From assembly GCF_016772475.1 (NCBI RefSeq), contig NZ_CP068595.1, positions 992,001 through 1,056,000 of the forward strand: a stretch of DNA of 64,000 nucleotides, given 5' to 3'. The DNA comes from Paenibacillus sonchi. GTDB lineage: Bacteria; Bacillota; Bacilli; Paenibacillales; Paenibacillaceae. Position numbers and translations under genes: made by a program. A model generated the notes under the pieces. That model ran no database searches. It saw only the letters and a program-made list of their open reading frames with translations, and was not told where the DNA came from. This document shows, piece by piece, positions 1 to 9,600 of the stretch. Each line of letters starts with the position of its first letter. Positions within the stretch are counted from its first letter, which is position 1.

Positions 1-93
1 TTCTGCGATCTCAGCAGCCCCGGCCTTCATACACTCTGCCAGCAGCCGCTCTACTGCATCTCTGTCCCAATAATTCTTTAAGCTGATTAACAA
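1..93 (-). CDS. Partial CDS, 5' end only, unknown product
   Basis: An open frame of 31 codons runs off the left edge on the minus strand. It starts at a TTG (complement of 91-93) preceded by AAAGGAG ten bases upstream, which is a good ribosome binding site. The visible N-terminus (MLISLKNYWDRDAVERLL and on) has no stop and looks helical and acidic. I do not recognise a family from so few residues. No in-frame ATG lies nearer the ribosome binding site, which is why TTG was chosen. Confidence 0.5.
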   Translation of the reverse strand, partial: MLISLKNYWDRDAVERLLAECMKAGAAEIAE

Positions 94-170
94 ATTGTCC
101 CAGCTCCTTTCAGCAAAAATACAAGGAATAATAAATAGCATGAAGCAATCCGCTGCTTATAATTCGAGAA

Positions 171-205
171 AGAAAAGACCGCTTCCGGTGTGGAAGCAGC
201 CTTTT
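171..205 (-). terminator. Rho-independent terminator after the glutaredoxin gene
   Basis: On the minus strand a GGCTGCTTCC/GGAAGCGGTC hairpin is followed by TTTTCTTT, just downstream of the glutaredoxin-like gene stop. Confidence 0.7.
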
Positions 206-233
206 CCCTAATGCAGGCTATTAGTGGAAATGA

Positions 234-467
234 TTATACGTTCGCCAATGCCTTGTCGAATTGGGTTTTGTTCATGCCGACGATCTTGAAGTCGCCAATG
301 ACGGTGACTGGCACAGCTCTCATCCCCATATCCCAAACCTGCTGGGCATAATCATCATTCTGTTCAATGTTGCGCTCCTCGTAGGAGATGCCCTTCTCGC
401 TCAGGAAGCTTTTGACCTGACGGCAATGCGGACAGTTGGTTGAAGTGTACACAATTACATTTTCCAT
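234..467 (-). CDS. Glutaredoxin-like thiol-disulfide oxidoreductase
   Basis: A 77-residue single-domain thioredoxin-fold protein of the glutaredoxin/NrdH class. It carries a CPHC redox motif at residues 12-15 after a short beta strand (VIVYTSTN), and the cis-proline segment AVPVTVI near residues 51-57. The length is normal for the family. Such proteins use thiols or thioredoxin reductase to reduce disulfides in the cytoplasm; the exact partner cannot be told from sequence. The start is supported by AGGAGGAGA eight bases upstream. It lies 156 bp downstream of thioredoxin reductase on the same strand, which fits a shared thiol-redox role, and a terminator follows it. Confidence 0.9.
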   Translation of the reverse strand: MENVIVYTSTNCPHCRQVKSFLSEKGISYEERNIEQNDDYAQQVWDMGMRAVPVTVIGDFKIVGMNKTQFDKALANV

Positions 468-484
468 AGTAAAATCTCCTCCTA

Positions 485-569
485 AAAGTTTTGTGAGCCT
501 TGCTTCCTGAATCAGCTTCGTACAAAACTCGCTTCGGAAGCATAGTCCAAGTTTTGTGAGCGTTGCTAA
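485..569. repeat. Short direct repeat between glutaredoxin and trxB
   Basis: AAGTTTTGTGAGC(C/G)TTGCT occurs at about 485-504 and again at about 550-569 in the spacer. Function unknown; it may be part of a dispersed intergenic repeat. Confidence 0.5.
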
Positions 570-623
570 TATATCAATGTTCTATATTGTAGCACTACAG
601 TTCCTGTTATACCAAGTTAGGTG

Positions 624-1565
624 TTACAGAATTACCGCGCTGTGCTCCAGGCTCTCAATGTACTTCTCGGCATCAATAGCAGCCATACATCCGCTGCCTG
701 CTGCGGTAATCGCTTGTTTGTAACGGGTATCCTGCACATCTCCGCAAGCGAATACGCCGGGAATGTTGGTTTCCGAGGTGCCTGGATTCGTCACGATATA
801 GCCATTCGCATCCGTTGTAATCTGTCCGCCCAGGAACGCTGTGTTCGGATGGTGCCCGATAGCGACGAATACACCGCTGGCTTCAATGAACTCTTCTTCT
901 CCGGTCACATTGTTAAGCACCTTAATGCCGTTCACGCCTCTGTCGCCGGAAGTCACTTCCAGCGGGGTGCGGTTGAGGCTCCAGGCCACCTTTTCGTTGT
1001 CGCGGACGCGGTCCTGCATGATTTTAGAGGCACGCAGCTCTTCACGGCGGTGAACAAGGGTTACTTTTGAAGCAAAACGGGTCAGAAAGCCTGCTTCCTC
1101 CAGCGCTGAATCACCGCCGCCAACCACTACGATCTCCTTGCCGCGGAAGAAAAAGCCATCGCAGGTCGCACAAGTGCTGACACCGCGTCCGATGTTGTCC
1201 TGCTCACCCGGAATACCCAGGTATTTGGCCGTTGCACCCGTCGACAGAATCAAGGTATCCGTAGTCAGCGCGCCCATTCCTTCCACATTGAGCTTAAACG
1301 GACGCTCGCCCAGTTCTACACTGTTGACCCAGCCTGTCACAAACTTGGCACCGAAGCGTTCAGCCTGCTTGCGCATATTGTCCATCAGTTCCGGACCCAT
1401 GATCCCGTCAGGAAACCCCGGAAAGTTCTCTACTTCAGTAGTTGTGGTAAGCTGGCCTCCCGGCTGAGGACCTTCAATAACCAACGGATTCAGATTGGCC
1501 CGGGCCAAGTAGATGGCTGCAGTCAATCCGGCAGGTCCGGTACCAATAATGATTGATTTATACAT
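624..1565 (-). CDS. trxB: Thioredoxin reductase (NADPH)
   Basis: A 313-residue flavoprotein that reduces thioredoxin with NADPH via FAD. Visible hallmarks are the N-terminal FAD Rossmann motif (GTGPAGLTAAIYLARA), the redox-active CATC motif near residues 133-136, the second NADPH-binding Rossmann motif (VVVGGGDSALEEA), and the C-terminal FAD motif FACGDVQD. Length is typical for low-molecular-weight bacterial TrxB. AAGGAGGATATAGTC precedes the ATG. A PerR-box-like palindrome lies about 55 bases upstream (1619-1633), suggesting peroxide control. Confidence 0.97.
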   Translation of the reverse strand: MYKSIIIGTGPAGLTAAIYLARANLNPLVIEGPQPGGQLTTTTEVENFPGFPDGIMGPELMDNMRKQAERFGAKFVTGWVNSVELGERPFKLNVEGMGALTTDTLILSTGATAKYLGIPGEQDNIGRGVSTCATCDGFFFRGKEIVVVGGGDSALEEAGFLTRFASKVTLVHRREELRASKIMQDRVRDNEKVAWSLNRTPLEVTSGDRGVNGIKVLNNVTGEEEFIEASGVFVAIGHHPNTAFLGGQITTDANGYIVTNPGTSETNIPGVFACGDVQDTRYKQAITAAGSGCMAAIDAEKYIESLEHSAVIL

Positions 1566-1618
1566 GACTATATCCTCCTTGAGATGGACGGCTTAGGCGC
1601 CGGTTTATATTTCCTTAA

Positions 1619-1633
1619 TTAAAATTATTATAA
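1619..1633. promoter_or_regulatory. PerR-box-like operator upstream of trxB
   Basis: TTAAAATTATTATAA matches the Bacillus PerR consensus TTATAAT-N-ATTATAA at 13 of 14 defined positions. It sits in the trxB promoter region. The surroundings are AT-rich, so a chance match is possible. Confidence 0.5.
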
Positions 1634-1768
1634 TGTAGTACTAATTATGCTCACCTTAAGCGAATCTGTCAATATGCCAGACACAATGTAATCGCTCCAT
1701 TTTGTGAACAATTCAATTTTAAACAATTAAATTTCTGGAATTGGCAAAAAACTTGGACACTGCCGCCC

Positions 1769-3724
1769 TCACCGCAATAATCTCAGTCCATTGAGGATGA
1801 CCAGAATCGTGCTGCCTTCATGGCCAATAACACCGAACGGAAGGGCAATTCCCTGCAAAAAGTTGCTCAGCATCAATGTAGCGATTACGGTCACGGCAAA
1901 AACCATATTCTGCTTCACAATCCGCTGCGAGCGGCGGGCCAGTGTAATTGTGGAAGCAATCTCTTCAATATTGTCGTTCATCAGCACGACATCGGCGATT
2001 TCAAGCGCTGCGCCGCTGCCCTTCATACCCATTCCTATACCAACCGTCGCTGTGGCCAGTGCCGGGGCATCATTCACCCCATCGCCCACCATAACCACAT
2101 TCCCGTATTGGTTACGCAGTGCCTTGATATGTGTTACTTTGTCCTCAGGGAGCAGTCCTGCAAACACCAAGTCTACACCGGTCTGTCCGGCAATCACTTC
2201 CGCCGTCGCCGCGCGGTCACCGGTCAACATGGCTACTTTTACACCCAGCTCCTGCAGTTTGCGAACCGCTGCAACGGCCTGCGGCCGCACCGTATCCTGC
2301 AGCGCAATCATCCCGGCAATCTTTCCGCCGTCAAGAATCAGCGACACCGTCTTGCCTTCCTTCTCCAACTGCCGCCGCAGCGCTTTCCACTGCTCATCTC
2401 CGCCCTCATTCCGTTCATCCAGCAGATTGGACTTGCCGATTCTCCACAGCCGCCCTTTGATCAGCCCTTCAATCCCCCAGCCGGTAACAGACGTGCTTTC
2501 TTCAATCACATGAAGCACAAGGTGCTCCTCCTCGGCCTTGCGCACGATCGCTTCCGCCAGCGGATGGCGCGACAGCTTCTCAATCGAGGCGCTGACTGCC
2601 AGCAGTTCATTCCGGTCATATCCTTCTCCGGCAATAAAATCAGTTACCTGCGGAAGTCCCTCCGTCAGTGTGCCGGTCTTGTCAAAAGCCACCACCGAGG
2701 TTTTCGCCATGTTCTCCAAATGAACGCCGCCTTTGAAGAGAATGCCTTTACGCGCACTTTTGGAGATGGCCGACAGCATCGCCGGCATGATGGAAGATAC
2801 CAATGCACAGGGAGAAGCTACTACAAGAAACACCATTGCTTTATAAAAGGCCGCGCTCCAGCTCCAATCAAGCAAAAATGGCGGCAGAGCAATCAGAGCT
2901 GCCGTTGCGGCAACCACTACCCGGGCATAAATCGACTCCAGCCGTTTGATGAATCGCTGCGATTCCGGCACCTCGGTTTCCGCTTCTTCGACCATCTTGA
3001 TGATTTTGGCAAAAAGAGTGTTCTCCGCCGACTTGGTCACCTCTATATAAAGAGGGCCTTCTCCATTGATGGTTCCGGCAAATACATCGCTGCCCGCGCT
3101 TTTCTCAACAGGCAGGGATTCACCCGTAATGGAGGCCTGGTTAACCGCGGATTCCCCGCGATAGATCGTACCGTCTGCCGGAATAATCTCTCCCGGACGG
3201 ACAAGCAGCTGATCGCCGACCGCGAGCAGATCAATCGCAACCTCGCTCATGCCGCCTTTTTCAATCCGCACAGCGGTGGCCGGCTTCAGGGCCATGAGCG
3301 ACGAGATATCTTTTTTGCTGCGTTCCATCGTATAGCTCTCCAGTGCTCCACTCAGAGCAAAGATAAAGATCAGCATCGCACCTTCGTTCCAATACCCGAT
3401 TGAAGCCGCGCCCAGCGCGGCGGCAATCATCAGCAGATTCACGTCCAGATCCCGTTCCTTCACCAGCGTCTCGACGCCTTCCTTTGCCTTGATCCAGCCG
3501 CCTACCGAGTAAGAAACAATATACAGCAGGATGGAAAAAATCTCCGACCAGCCGCTGACCGCCCAGGCAATAAGCAGAAGCAGCCCGCTGCCAAGTGCTG
3601 CCTGCATTTCAGCATTGCTGAGCATAGCCTTGGGATCGAACCGGCGCGGCCGCGGGGTGCGCGGCTGCTGGGCGCTGCCTTCGCGCGCCAGGGATTTAGG
3701 CAGTTGTTTGGATGTCGCTTGCAT
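1769..3724 (-). CDS. P1B-4-type heavy-metal efflux ATPase (PfeT/ZosA-like)
   Basis: A 651-residue P-type ATPase predicted to export a divalent metal from the cytoplasm. It shows TGES in the actuator domain, the SPC metal-binding motif in the membrane (about residue 303), the phosphorylation motif DKTGTLTEG (about residue 347), MLTGDR, the hinge GDGVNDAPAL, and HEGST in the last membrane segment (about residue 633). The SPC plus HEG[GS]T pair defines the P1B-4 group, whose Bacillus member PfeT exports Fe(II); related enzymes move Co or Zn. There is no N-terminal CxxC metal-binding domain. I chose the ATG at 3722-3724 because CAGGAG lies ten bases upstream; the longer frame to 3817 has no ribosome binding site. 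Fur-like sites upstream favour iron. Confidence 0.92.
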   Translation of the reverse strand: MQATSKQLPKSLAREGSAQQPRTPRPRRFDPKAMLSNAEMQAALGSGLLLLIAWAVSGWSEIFSILLYIVSYSVGGWIKAKEGVETLVKERDLDVNLLMIAAALGAASIGYWNEGAMLIFIFALSGALESYTMERSKKDISSLMALKPATAVRIEKGGMSEVAIDLLAVGDQLLVRPGEIIPADGTIYRGESAVNQASITGESLPVEKSAGSDVFAGTINGEGPLYIEVTKSAENTLFAKIIKMVEEAETEVPESQRFIKRLESIYARVVVAATAALIALPPFLLDWSWSAAFYKAMVFLVVASPCALVSSIMPAMLSAISKSARKGILFKGGVHLENMAKTSVVAFDKTGTLTEGLPQVTDFIAGEGYDRNELLAVSASIEKLSRHPLAEAIVRKAEEEHLVLHVIEESTSVTGWGIEGLIKGRLWRIGKSNLLDERNEGGDEQWKALRRQLEKEGKTVSLILDGGKIAGMIALQDTVRPQAVAAVRKLQELGVKVAMLTGDRAATAEVIAGQTGVDLVFAGLLPEDKVTHIKALRNQYGNVVMVGDGVNDAPALATATVGIGMGMKGSGAALEIADVVLMNDNIEEIASTITLARRSQRIVKQNMVFAVTVIATLMLSNFLQGIALPFGVIGHEGSTILVILNGLRLLR

Positions 3725-3820
3725 AGGGAAATCACTCTCCTGTTTCATTTTCGGGAATTGCTTAGAGAAACAAATGCTTGGGTAAATACTCCGCTGCTTC
3801 TCCTGCTGACAATACATGCT

Positions 3821-3938
3821 GACTGAGAATAATCGTGTCCTTACTGAGAATGAGAGCCATTATTAAGGCCCTTAAAATGACACATGCTGCCCCGGCTCAG
3901 CCGGGACAGCATGGTAAATGAGAATGATAATCGTTGTT
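3821..3938. promoter_or_regulatory. Cluster of Fur-box-like sites upstream of the P1B-4 ATPase
   Basis: GAGAATGAGAGCCATTATT (3846-3864) and GAGAATGATAATCGTTGTT (3920-3938) each match the classical 19-bp Fur box GATAATGATAATCATTATC at about 15 of 19 positions. A weaker site, TGAGAATAATCGTGT, starts at 3824. Iron-linked control by a Fur-family protein is inferred. Confidence 0.55.
3883..3913. other. GC-rich inverted repeat in the ATPase leader
   Basis: CATGCTGCCCCGGCT is followed immediately by CAGCCGGGACAGCATG, a near-perfect 15-bp palindrome with almost no loop. It lies between two Fur-like sites, in what would be the 5' untranslated region if transcription starts near 3930. No T-run of terminator quality follows on the minus strand. 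Confidence 0.55.
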
Positions 3939-4040
3939 GCAATTGTACAAATTTATTTCCTCAGCGCAACTTGTAGCTATAATATACCATGATCCGCGAA
4001 AAAGTAAAGCAGGAGACTAACCTGAACATTTGGGAGGTTT

Positions 4041-4091
4041 AAAAAAGGCATCCCGGACCACTGATTAGCGGCTGCCGGGATGCCTTTTTTT
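4041..4091 (-). terminator. Rho-independent terminator of the GH94 operon
   Basis: A perfect 10-bp stem GGCATCCCGG/CCGGGATGCC is flanked by A6 on the left and T7 on the right, so it can work in both directions. On the minus strand it follows the GH94 gene. Confidence 0.9.
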
Positions 4092-4123
4092 GCTGATGTT
4101 TATTGTCCGTGAACTTGCAAGGG

Positions 4124-6598
4124 CTACAGGATAACCTCTACCTTAACCCTAGCCTTTTCCGGGTAGGCGGGCACTACGTTGCCTTCCAGCCGCTGGCCAT
4201 CCACACGGATTTCCTTCACACCCTTGCAGCTATGTGAGCTGTTGGTTACAGAAATCTCGTAGAGGCAGCCGCGGAATCTCCGGTTCACCGTGAAGCCTTC
4301 CCACTCCGAGGGAATACACGGATCAATGGACAGCCCCTCCAGGACAGGCTTAATGCCCATAATATACTGGGTAGCGGCAATATACATCCACGCGGCAGTA
4401 CCGGTCAGCCAGGATACGTTGGCCAGTCCGAACTTATCCGATTCCGGCCCGAACAGATTGGAGGCATAGACATACGGTTCTGCCTTATAGCGCCATATTC
4501 CGGCCTGCTCCATAGCGACGTTCGGAATCAGCTGGCGGTAATACTTGTAGGCCTGATCTCCTCTACCCAGCATACATTCCGCAATAATGGCCCAGGTATT
4601 GGCATGGCAGAAGACCGCGCCATTTTCACCCGTGCCCTTGTTGTAATTGGTCAACGGGTCCGCAGGATCAGGGAAAGTGGTGATGGAAGGATGCAGCTTC
4701 TTAATGCCCAGCTCCGTATCCAGAATATCACGCACGCTGTCCATAGCCTGCACGGCTTTGTCTGGCTCGGCCATGCCGGACAGGGTGGCCCAGGTTTGCG
4801 CGTTGAGCCAGATTTTGGCCTCGTCGTGCTCATCCGTACCGAGGAAACGCCCGTCATCCATCACCGCCCGCCGGAACCACTGCCCATCCCAGCCCAGCGT
4901 GTTCACCAGGTCCTTCTGTTTCTCATACATAGCTTCATAACCTGCTGCATGCTCCGGATGGCCGGATGCCGCTGCCAGATCCTTCATGCGCAGCAGTACT
5001 GTCCCAAGCTGCATCGCAGTCCAGATGCTCTCCCCTTTGCCCTGGCGGCATACACGGAAAAGCTGGTCGTTCCAGTCCGAACGCAGCATTAACGGGAAGC
5101 CGTTCGGTCCCAGCCGGGAGGCGGTAAAATCGATAGCCCGCTTCAAATGCTCATACAGCGTGCCCTCACCGCCGTCATAAAAGGGCAGGCTCTCCTGCAG
5201 AAATCCGGCATCCCCGGTCTCGGCGAGAATGTCCCATACCGCAAGCGCGGTCCACAGATGGTCATCGGAATGAATGCTGGTCACCGGGTCCCAGCCCTCA
5301 TTCGGGAAGAAATAATGGTTCACATGCCCATCCTGATATTGCTGCCCCAGCAGCAGGCGGACCTTCTCTTTCGCCGCCTCCGGATCAAACGGGGCTACGG
5401 CCAATATATCCTGCGCGGTATCCCGGAAGCCTACACCCCGGAAGGTGCCGGTGGCATAAAAGGAAATATTGCGTGAGAAGAGGAAGTTCCGCTGGGCCTG
5501 ATACGGGTTCCAGATGTTGAGCATCCGCTGCGCATCTGCATCCGGCAATTCACAATTCCAAGCGCCCAGATAACTGTCCCAGTTCTCTTTAAGGGCCGCA
5601 TAGGAACGTGCGACAAAATCCGCCTCCCGCGAATGTTCAATAGCCTGCTCAACTTCCGCTTCATTCATCGCCGTCCCCAGGAAAAAGTTCACGGTCCGGG
5701 TTTCACCGGGCTGTAGAGTCACCTGTACCTGGAGCGCGCCGCAGGGGTCACCGCCCAGGAGCGTTGAGCCCGTACAGCCTCCCTGCTCAATGGCCGCGGG
5801 ATTGGATTCACTGCGGTAGCTGCCGATAAACTCTTCACGGTCGCCGTCATAGCTGTGCAGCGGCGTATCGGACATCATGTATACCAGCGGCGTCTCCTCC
5901 GGCTTCGGCTGATTCTCGACACCGTATTTGTAGACCAGCGCTTCCTTGGGGTGGTACTGCACCGATACCTGATGTTTGTTGTAGCACTGCCACTGCAGCT
6001 CGCGCATGAATTCCATCATGCCAAACTCGGCGTAAGCATACACATTCAACACCTTCACCGCCGGGCTGTTGTTCGTCAGTGTCAGATTCCAGATCAGCGA
6101 GTTCTCATAGGGCCCGACAAAATAAACTGTCTTCGCAGCGACCTCATCCTCCTGAGCCTCGAAACGGGTATACCCCAGGCCGTGGCTGCTGCTCCATTCC
6201 TGCGGCTTCTGGAAGGCAGGCTCATAGGTAGGACACCAATAACGCCCCGTTCCGGCATCCTGGAGGTATATATAAGGGCCGGATCGGTCTGTCGGCAGAT
6301 GGAAAAACCGGTAGCGGGTAATCCGCCAGATCTGCGGAGATTTATAAAAAGCGACCCCGCCGCCCGCATGGGACAGCATGGTATGAAACGTGCCGTTGGA
6401 CAGGTAGTTCATCCATGGTGTCGGCATGTCATGACGTTTGAACTCGACTTCCTTCAGTTCGTCGCGGAACGTGAAATACTGGTCAAGCTGCTGCTCGCGG
6501 ACAGCCGCTGCGCCTCCGGCAGTTTTTACTTCGCCCTTCTTGTGCTCTTTAGAGCCGGATAGGCCGGCAGGACTTGCGGGTCCGGGTTGCTTCATCAT
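4124..6598 (-). CDS. GH94 family glycoside phosphorylase (cellobiose phosphorylase-like)
   Basis: An 824-residue enzyme of glycoside hydrolase family 94, which splits beta-linked gluco-oligosaccharides with phosphate to release a sugar 1-phosphate. The N-terminal beta-sandwich shows family signatures (WMNYLSNGTFHTMLS, WRITRYRFFHLP, HGLGYTRFE). The catalytic barrel contains FRDTAQDILA, IHSDDHLW and the general-acid segment DWND (Asp about residue 505). Length matches cytoplasmic cellobiose/chitobiose phosphorylases, and there is no signal peptide. Exact substrate cannot be assigned. It is the last gene of a minus-strand set with the GH2 and mutarotase-like genes, so the set probably processes one imported oligosaccharide. 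Two ATG codons stand at the start; either is possible. Confidence 0.9.
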   Translation of the reverse strand: MMKQPGPASPAGLSGSKEHKKGEVKTAGGAAAVREQQLDQYFTFRDELKEVEFKRHDMPTPWMNYLSNGTFHTMLSHAGGGVAFYKSPQIWRITRYRFFHLPTDRSGPYIYLQDAGTGRYWCPTYEPAFQKPQEWSSSHGLGYTRFEAQEDEVAAKTVYFVGPYENSLIWNLTLTNNSPAVKVLNVYAYAEFGMMEFMRELQWQCYNKHQVSVQYHPKEALVYKYGVENQPKPEETPLVYMMSDTPLHSYDGDREEFIGSYRSESNPAAIEQGGCTGSTLLGGDPCGALQVQVTLQPGETRTVNFFLGTAMNEAEVEQAIEHSREADFVARSYAALKENWDSYLGAWNCELPDADAQRMLNIWNPYQAQRNFLFSRNISFYATGTFRGVGFRDTAQDILAVAPFDPEAAKEKVRLLLGQQYQDGHVNHYFFPNEGWDPVTSIHSDDHLWTALAVWDILAETGDAGFLQESLPFYDGGEGTLYEHLKRAIDFTASRLGPNGFPLMLRSDWNDQLFRVCRQGKGESIWTAMQLGTVLLRMKDLAAASGHPEHAAGYEAMYEKQKDLVNTLGWDGQWFRRAVMDDGRFLGTDEHDEAKIWLNAQTWATLSGMAEPDKAVQAMDSVRDILDTELGIKKLHPSITTFPDPADPLTNYNKGTGENGAVFCHANTWAIIAECMLGRGDQAYKYYRQLIPNVAMEQAGIWRYKAEPYVYASNLFGPESDKFGLANVSWLTGTAAWMYIAATQYIMGIKPVLEGLSIDPCIPSEWEGFTVNRRFRGCLYEISVTNSSHSCKGVKEIRVDGQRLEGNVVPAYPEKARVKVEVIL

Positions 6599-6629
6599 AA
6601 ATTTGGCTCCTCTCGGGGTTGGAAAATGC

Positions 6630-9600
6630 TCACTTGGGCTCTACCTCATCCATCGTCAGCCGGTACTCCAAATCGTTCATATAAGTACCGTCGCTGTTCA
6701 AGAACACCATGCCGAAGGCAAAATCCTCCCGGCCGCCCTGAACGATGGCAATCAGCCGGTTGATTCCGCTGCTCAGCCGGATCTCCTTCTCCGGGGCTGC
6801 AACCTGTTCCCCGTTCATATAAATCACGAAGGCATTGTCCGATTGAACCCGCAGTCTGCCGGTGCGGACGTTTCCAGTCCGGCTGTCCTCAGACAGTGCC
6901 GGGAGATGCACAAAGCAGCTCAGGAACACCGGACAGCCTGCCGGGTCCGGAATCAGCAGTGTTCCGTCGGTGCGGCGTTCTTTTTCTTCATCCAGCCGTA
7001 CAGCCCCTCACCCAGATTGTTCAAGGAGAATTCGGGGTCGGTATAATAATCCTTCATGGCCTGATAGTCCACATACGGCGGACAAGGCAGCACCATTGCA
7101 GTTTCCACCGCCCATTCCGCATCCCCTTTATCACGGATCAGCAGTTCATCCGCGAAGGCGGCGCCCATATTCCCCAGCAGGCGGGTGTAGAGCCGTTGGC
7201 TTTTGTCGCTGTCCGCTTCCGTGAGCAGCTGCGAGCAGATAATTTCTCCCTCGCCTGCCGCGATCCGGATCAGAAAGTCTCCGGGTTCACGCGCCTTGCC
7301 GCGGTTCAGCTCGACCAGCGCCAGTCTGCTGTATTCTGCTGTGTGCTGCCCGGCAAAATAATCCTTCCAGGCTGTTCCCTCCACGCTGGTGCACAGCACC
7401 TCAGCGTCCGGCACTTCCAGCCTGTGCAAGGCCAGCTCCCGGTTCACTACATCCCGGGGCGAGAGAAACACCTTGTCGAACCCGAACAGGTCGACAGGGC
7501 TGATTCCGCGGACGGCGGCGTGTACGTAGTCCGCCTCCAGATGGTACGTCCCGTGCGGCGCGATGTGCACGGGACGGTCCAGCAGGCGGGCGAGCGCCTC
7601 CTGCCCGCCGGGCTCTGCCGGCAGCACCAGCACCCTGCTGCCGGCACTTGCAGCCTGCCGGACGGCCTCAGCCGCGCCCGGCCCGTTCAGCAGCCCGGCC
7701 TCCACCACGAGGAGGCCGGGACTCAGGCTGGATAAGCCTGCGGCGCTATCCAGCCAAGTGCCCTTGAGGCGAAGCTTGCGGAGCAAGGCTTCCGCCGGAC
7801 TGCCGCTGCGGACCCATACCGCAGCGGGCACCGGTGCCGCAGCCGCGGGGACCGCGCGGCCCGCATAGCGGAGCAGGCCCCGCAGCAGCAGGCAGGCCTG
7901 GGGAACCCGGTGGAGATGATCCATAATCTCCAGTTGGTTCGCCAGGAACATTCCTGCACCGTTCCGGTATTCCAGAAGCGGCGACCACAAGTCCCCGCCG
8001 TCGCCGAAATCACCGCTGCTGCATTCCAGCAGCAGGGTGAAATCCCCGGTTACCGGCTTCTCAAAGGCTGCCTTAATGATCGGCAGCGGCCCTTCCTCAC
8101 GGAGCTCCTCATGCCAGAACATCAGGTCCTCGTCTCCAAGACCCTGAAGTACAGGATGTTCATAGCTGCCCGCCTGGGCGCGGATGAACTCTCTGCGTAC
8201 CAGGGGAAGCTTGCCGGGGAGAGATGCTGCTGCTCCAGCAGCAGCAGCCTGCCTCCTTGCTGCACAAAACCTCTCAGCTTCCGGTCCAGCCCCCCGTCCT
8301 TATCCGGCATTTTACTGCCGACAATCAGCAGAACGCCGCCGGGCAGCTGCTCTATGGCTTCAGGTTCTATGCGGTCCAGGCCAGGAACCAGAACTTTAAT
8401 TACCTCATAGTCCCTATCAGAGCCTGTATAAACAGCGGGCAGCTCCAGTGCTACCGGAGCAGTCTTGCAGCTGCCGGACAGCAGCCTGTAGCTGAGACTA
8501 AGCTCATGCTTCAGCTCCCCCCATGGAACAGCCTGGCCGCGAGCACAGCTTCCCCTTCACCATCGACGGAATCCGGCATCCACTCCAGCCGGATACACCG
8601 CCGTTCAGCAGGCTCTTGCCGGAAACTGAAGGCCCGCGTATGAACCACGCGTCCGTCCTGCTGAACGGTGCATTCAATGGTTACTGCTTGTTCGGCCAGC
8701 GTATCGTTATACACATCAAAGCTGCGGCGGATCGGCGAGTCGTCGAAAAAGCAGCGGTTATACTCGGCAGCTATCATCGTGACCGGTTTGAACGCCTCCG
8801 CCATGATATCGAAGGAGGGGTTGACCCGATACGCCGGGTATTCCTCCGGCAGCAGTCCGTTGTTCAGTGAAAGTGAGTATGCCGGAATAAGCACAGGCTT
8901 GGGTCCTGGTTCCGTCAGATCCGCAGGCGGCAGAGCAATATCCCGGTCCGGCATCGCCCGCATGAAATAATGGACGAAGTTGAAGGTGGAGATGCCGGAC
9001 ACCCCCTGGCGCCGCGCATATTCCACGAAGAGCCGCTCCTTCTGGGCAAGCCCGGCAGCACTAGCGTCCGTATCGCGGTATGCCCCAAGCCCCACGTACA
9101 TGCTGCTGTTCTGCGGGCAGATGTACCACCAGCCGCCGTGTTCACCAAAGGTGAGCGGAACCGTACGGTCCCATTGGGAGATCGTTCCGTCAATGTTGTA
9201 GTGCCGGCTCTCTACCTCCGTAAGCTCCTTGGGGAGCAGCCGGTTATCCCCTTCGACCATGATTGGGCGGGTGGAATCCAGGTCCCGCATCAGCTTCATC
9301 AGGCCGGGAATATGCTGCTTGTAGCCGTCCCTGCCGTCGACCCAGCGCATCTCGTTCTGCACACTCCACAGGATGACGGAAGGATGGTTTTTGTCACGCT
9401 GCACCAGCCGCTGCACATGTGCCCGGCAGTTGGCTATGAAATCCGGATGATTGGCATCCATCGATTTGCTGGAGCCATAAATCGCGGTTTCATCGACGAT
9501 AAGCATCCCTTCCTCATCGGCAATCCGCAAATAATCGGACGGATACGGTTCGGCATGCAGCCGGACGCTGTTGACGCCCGCCTGTTTGCACATGCGGTAC

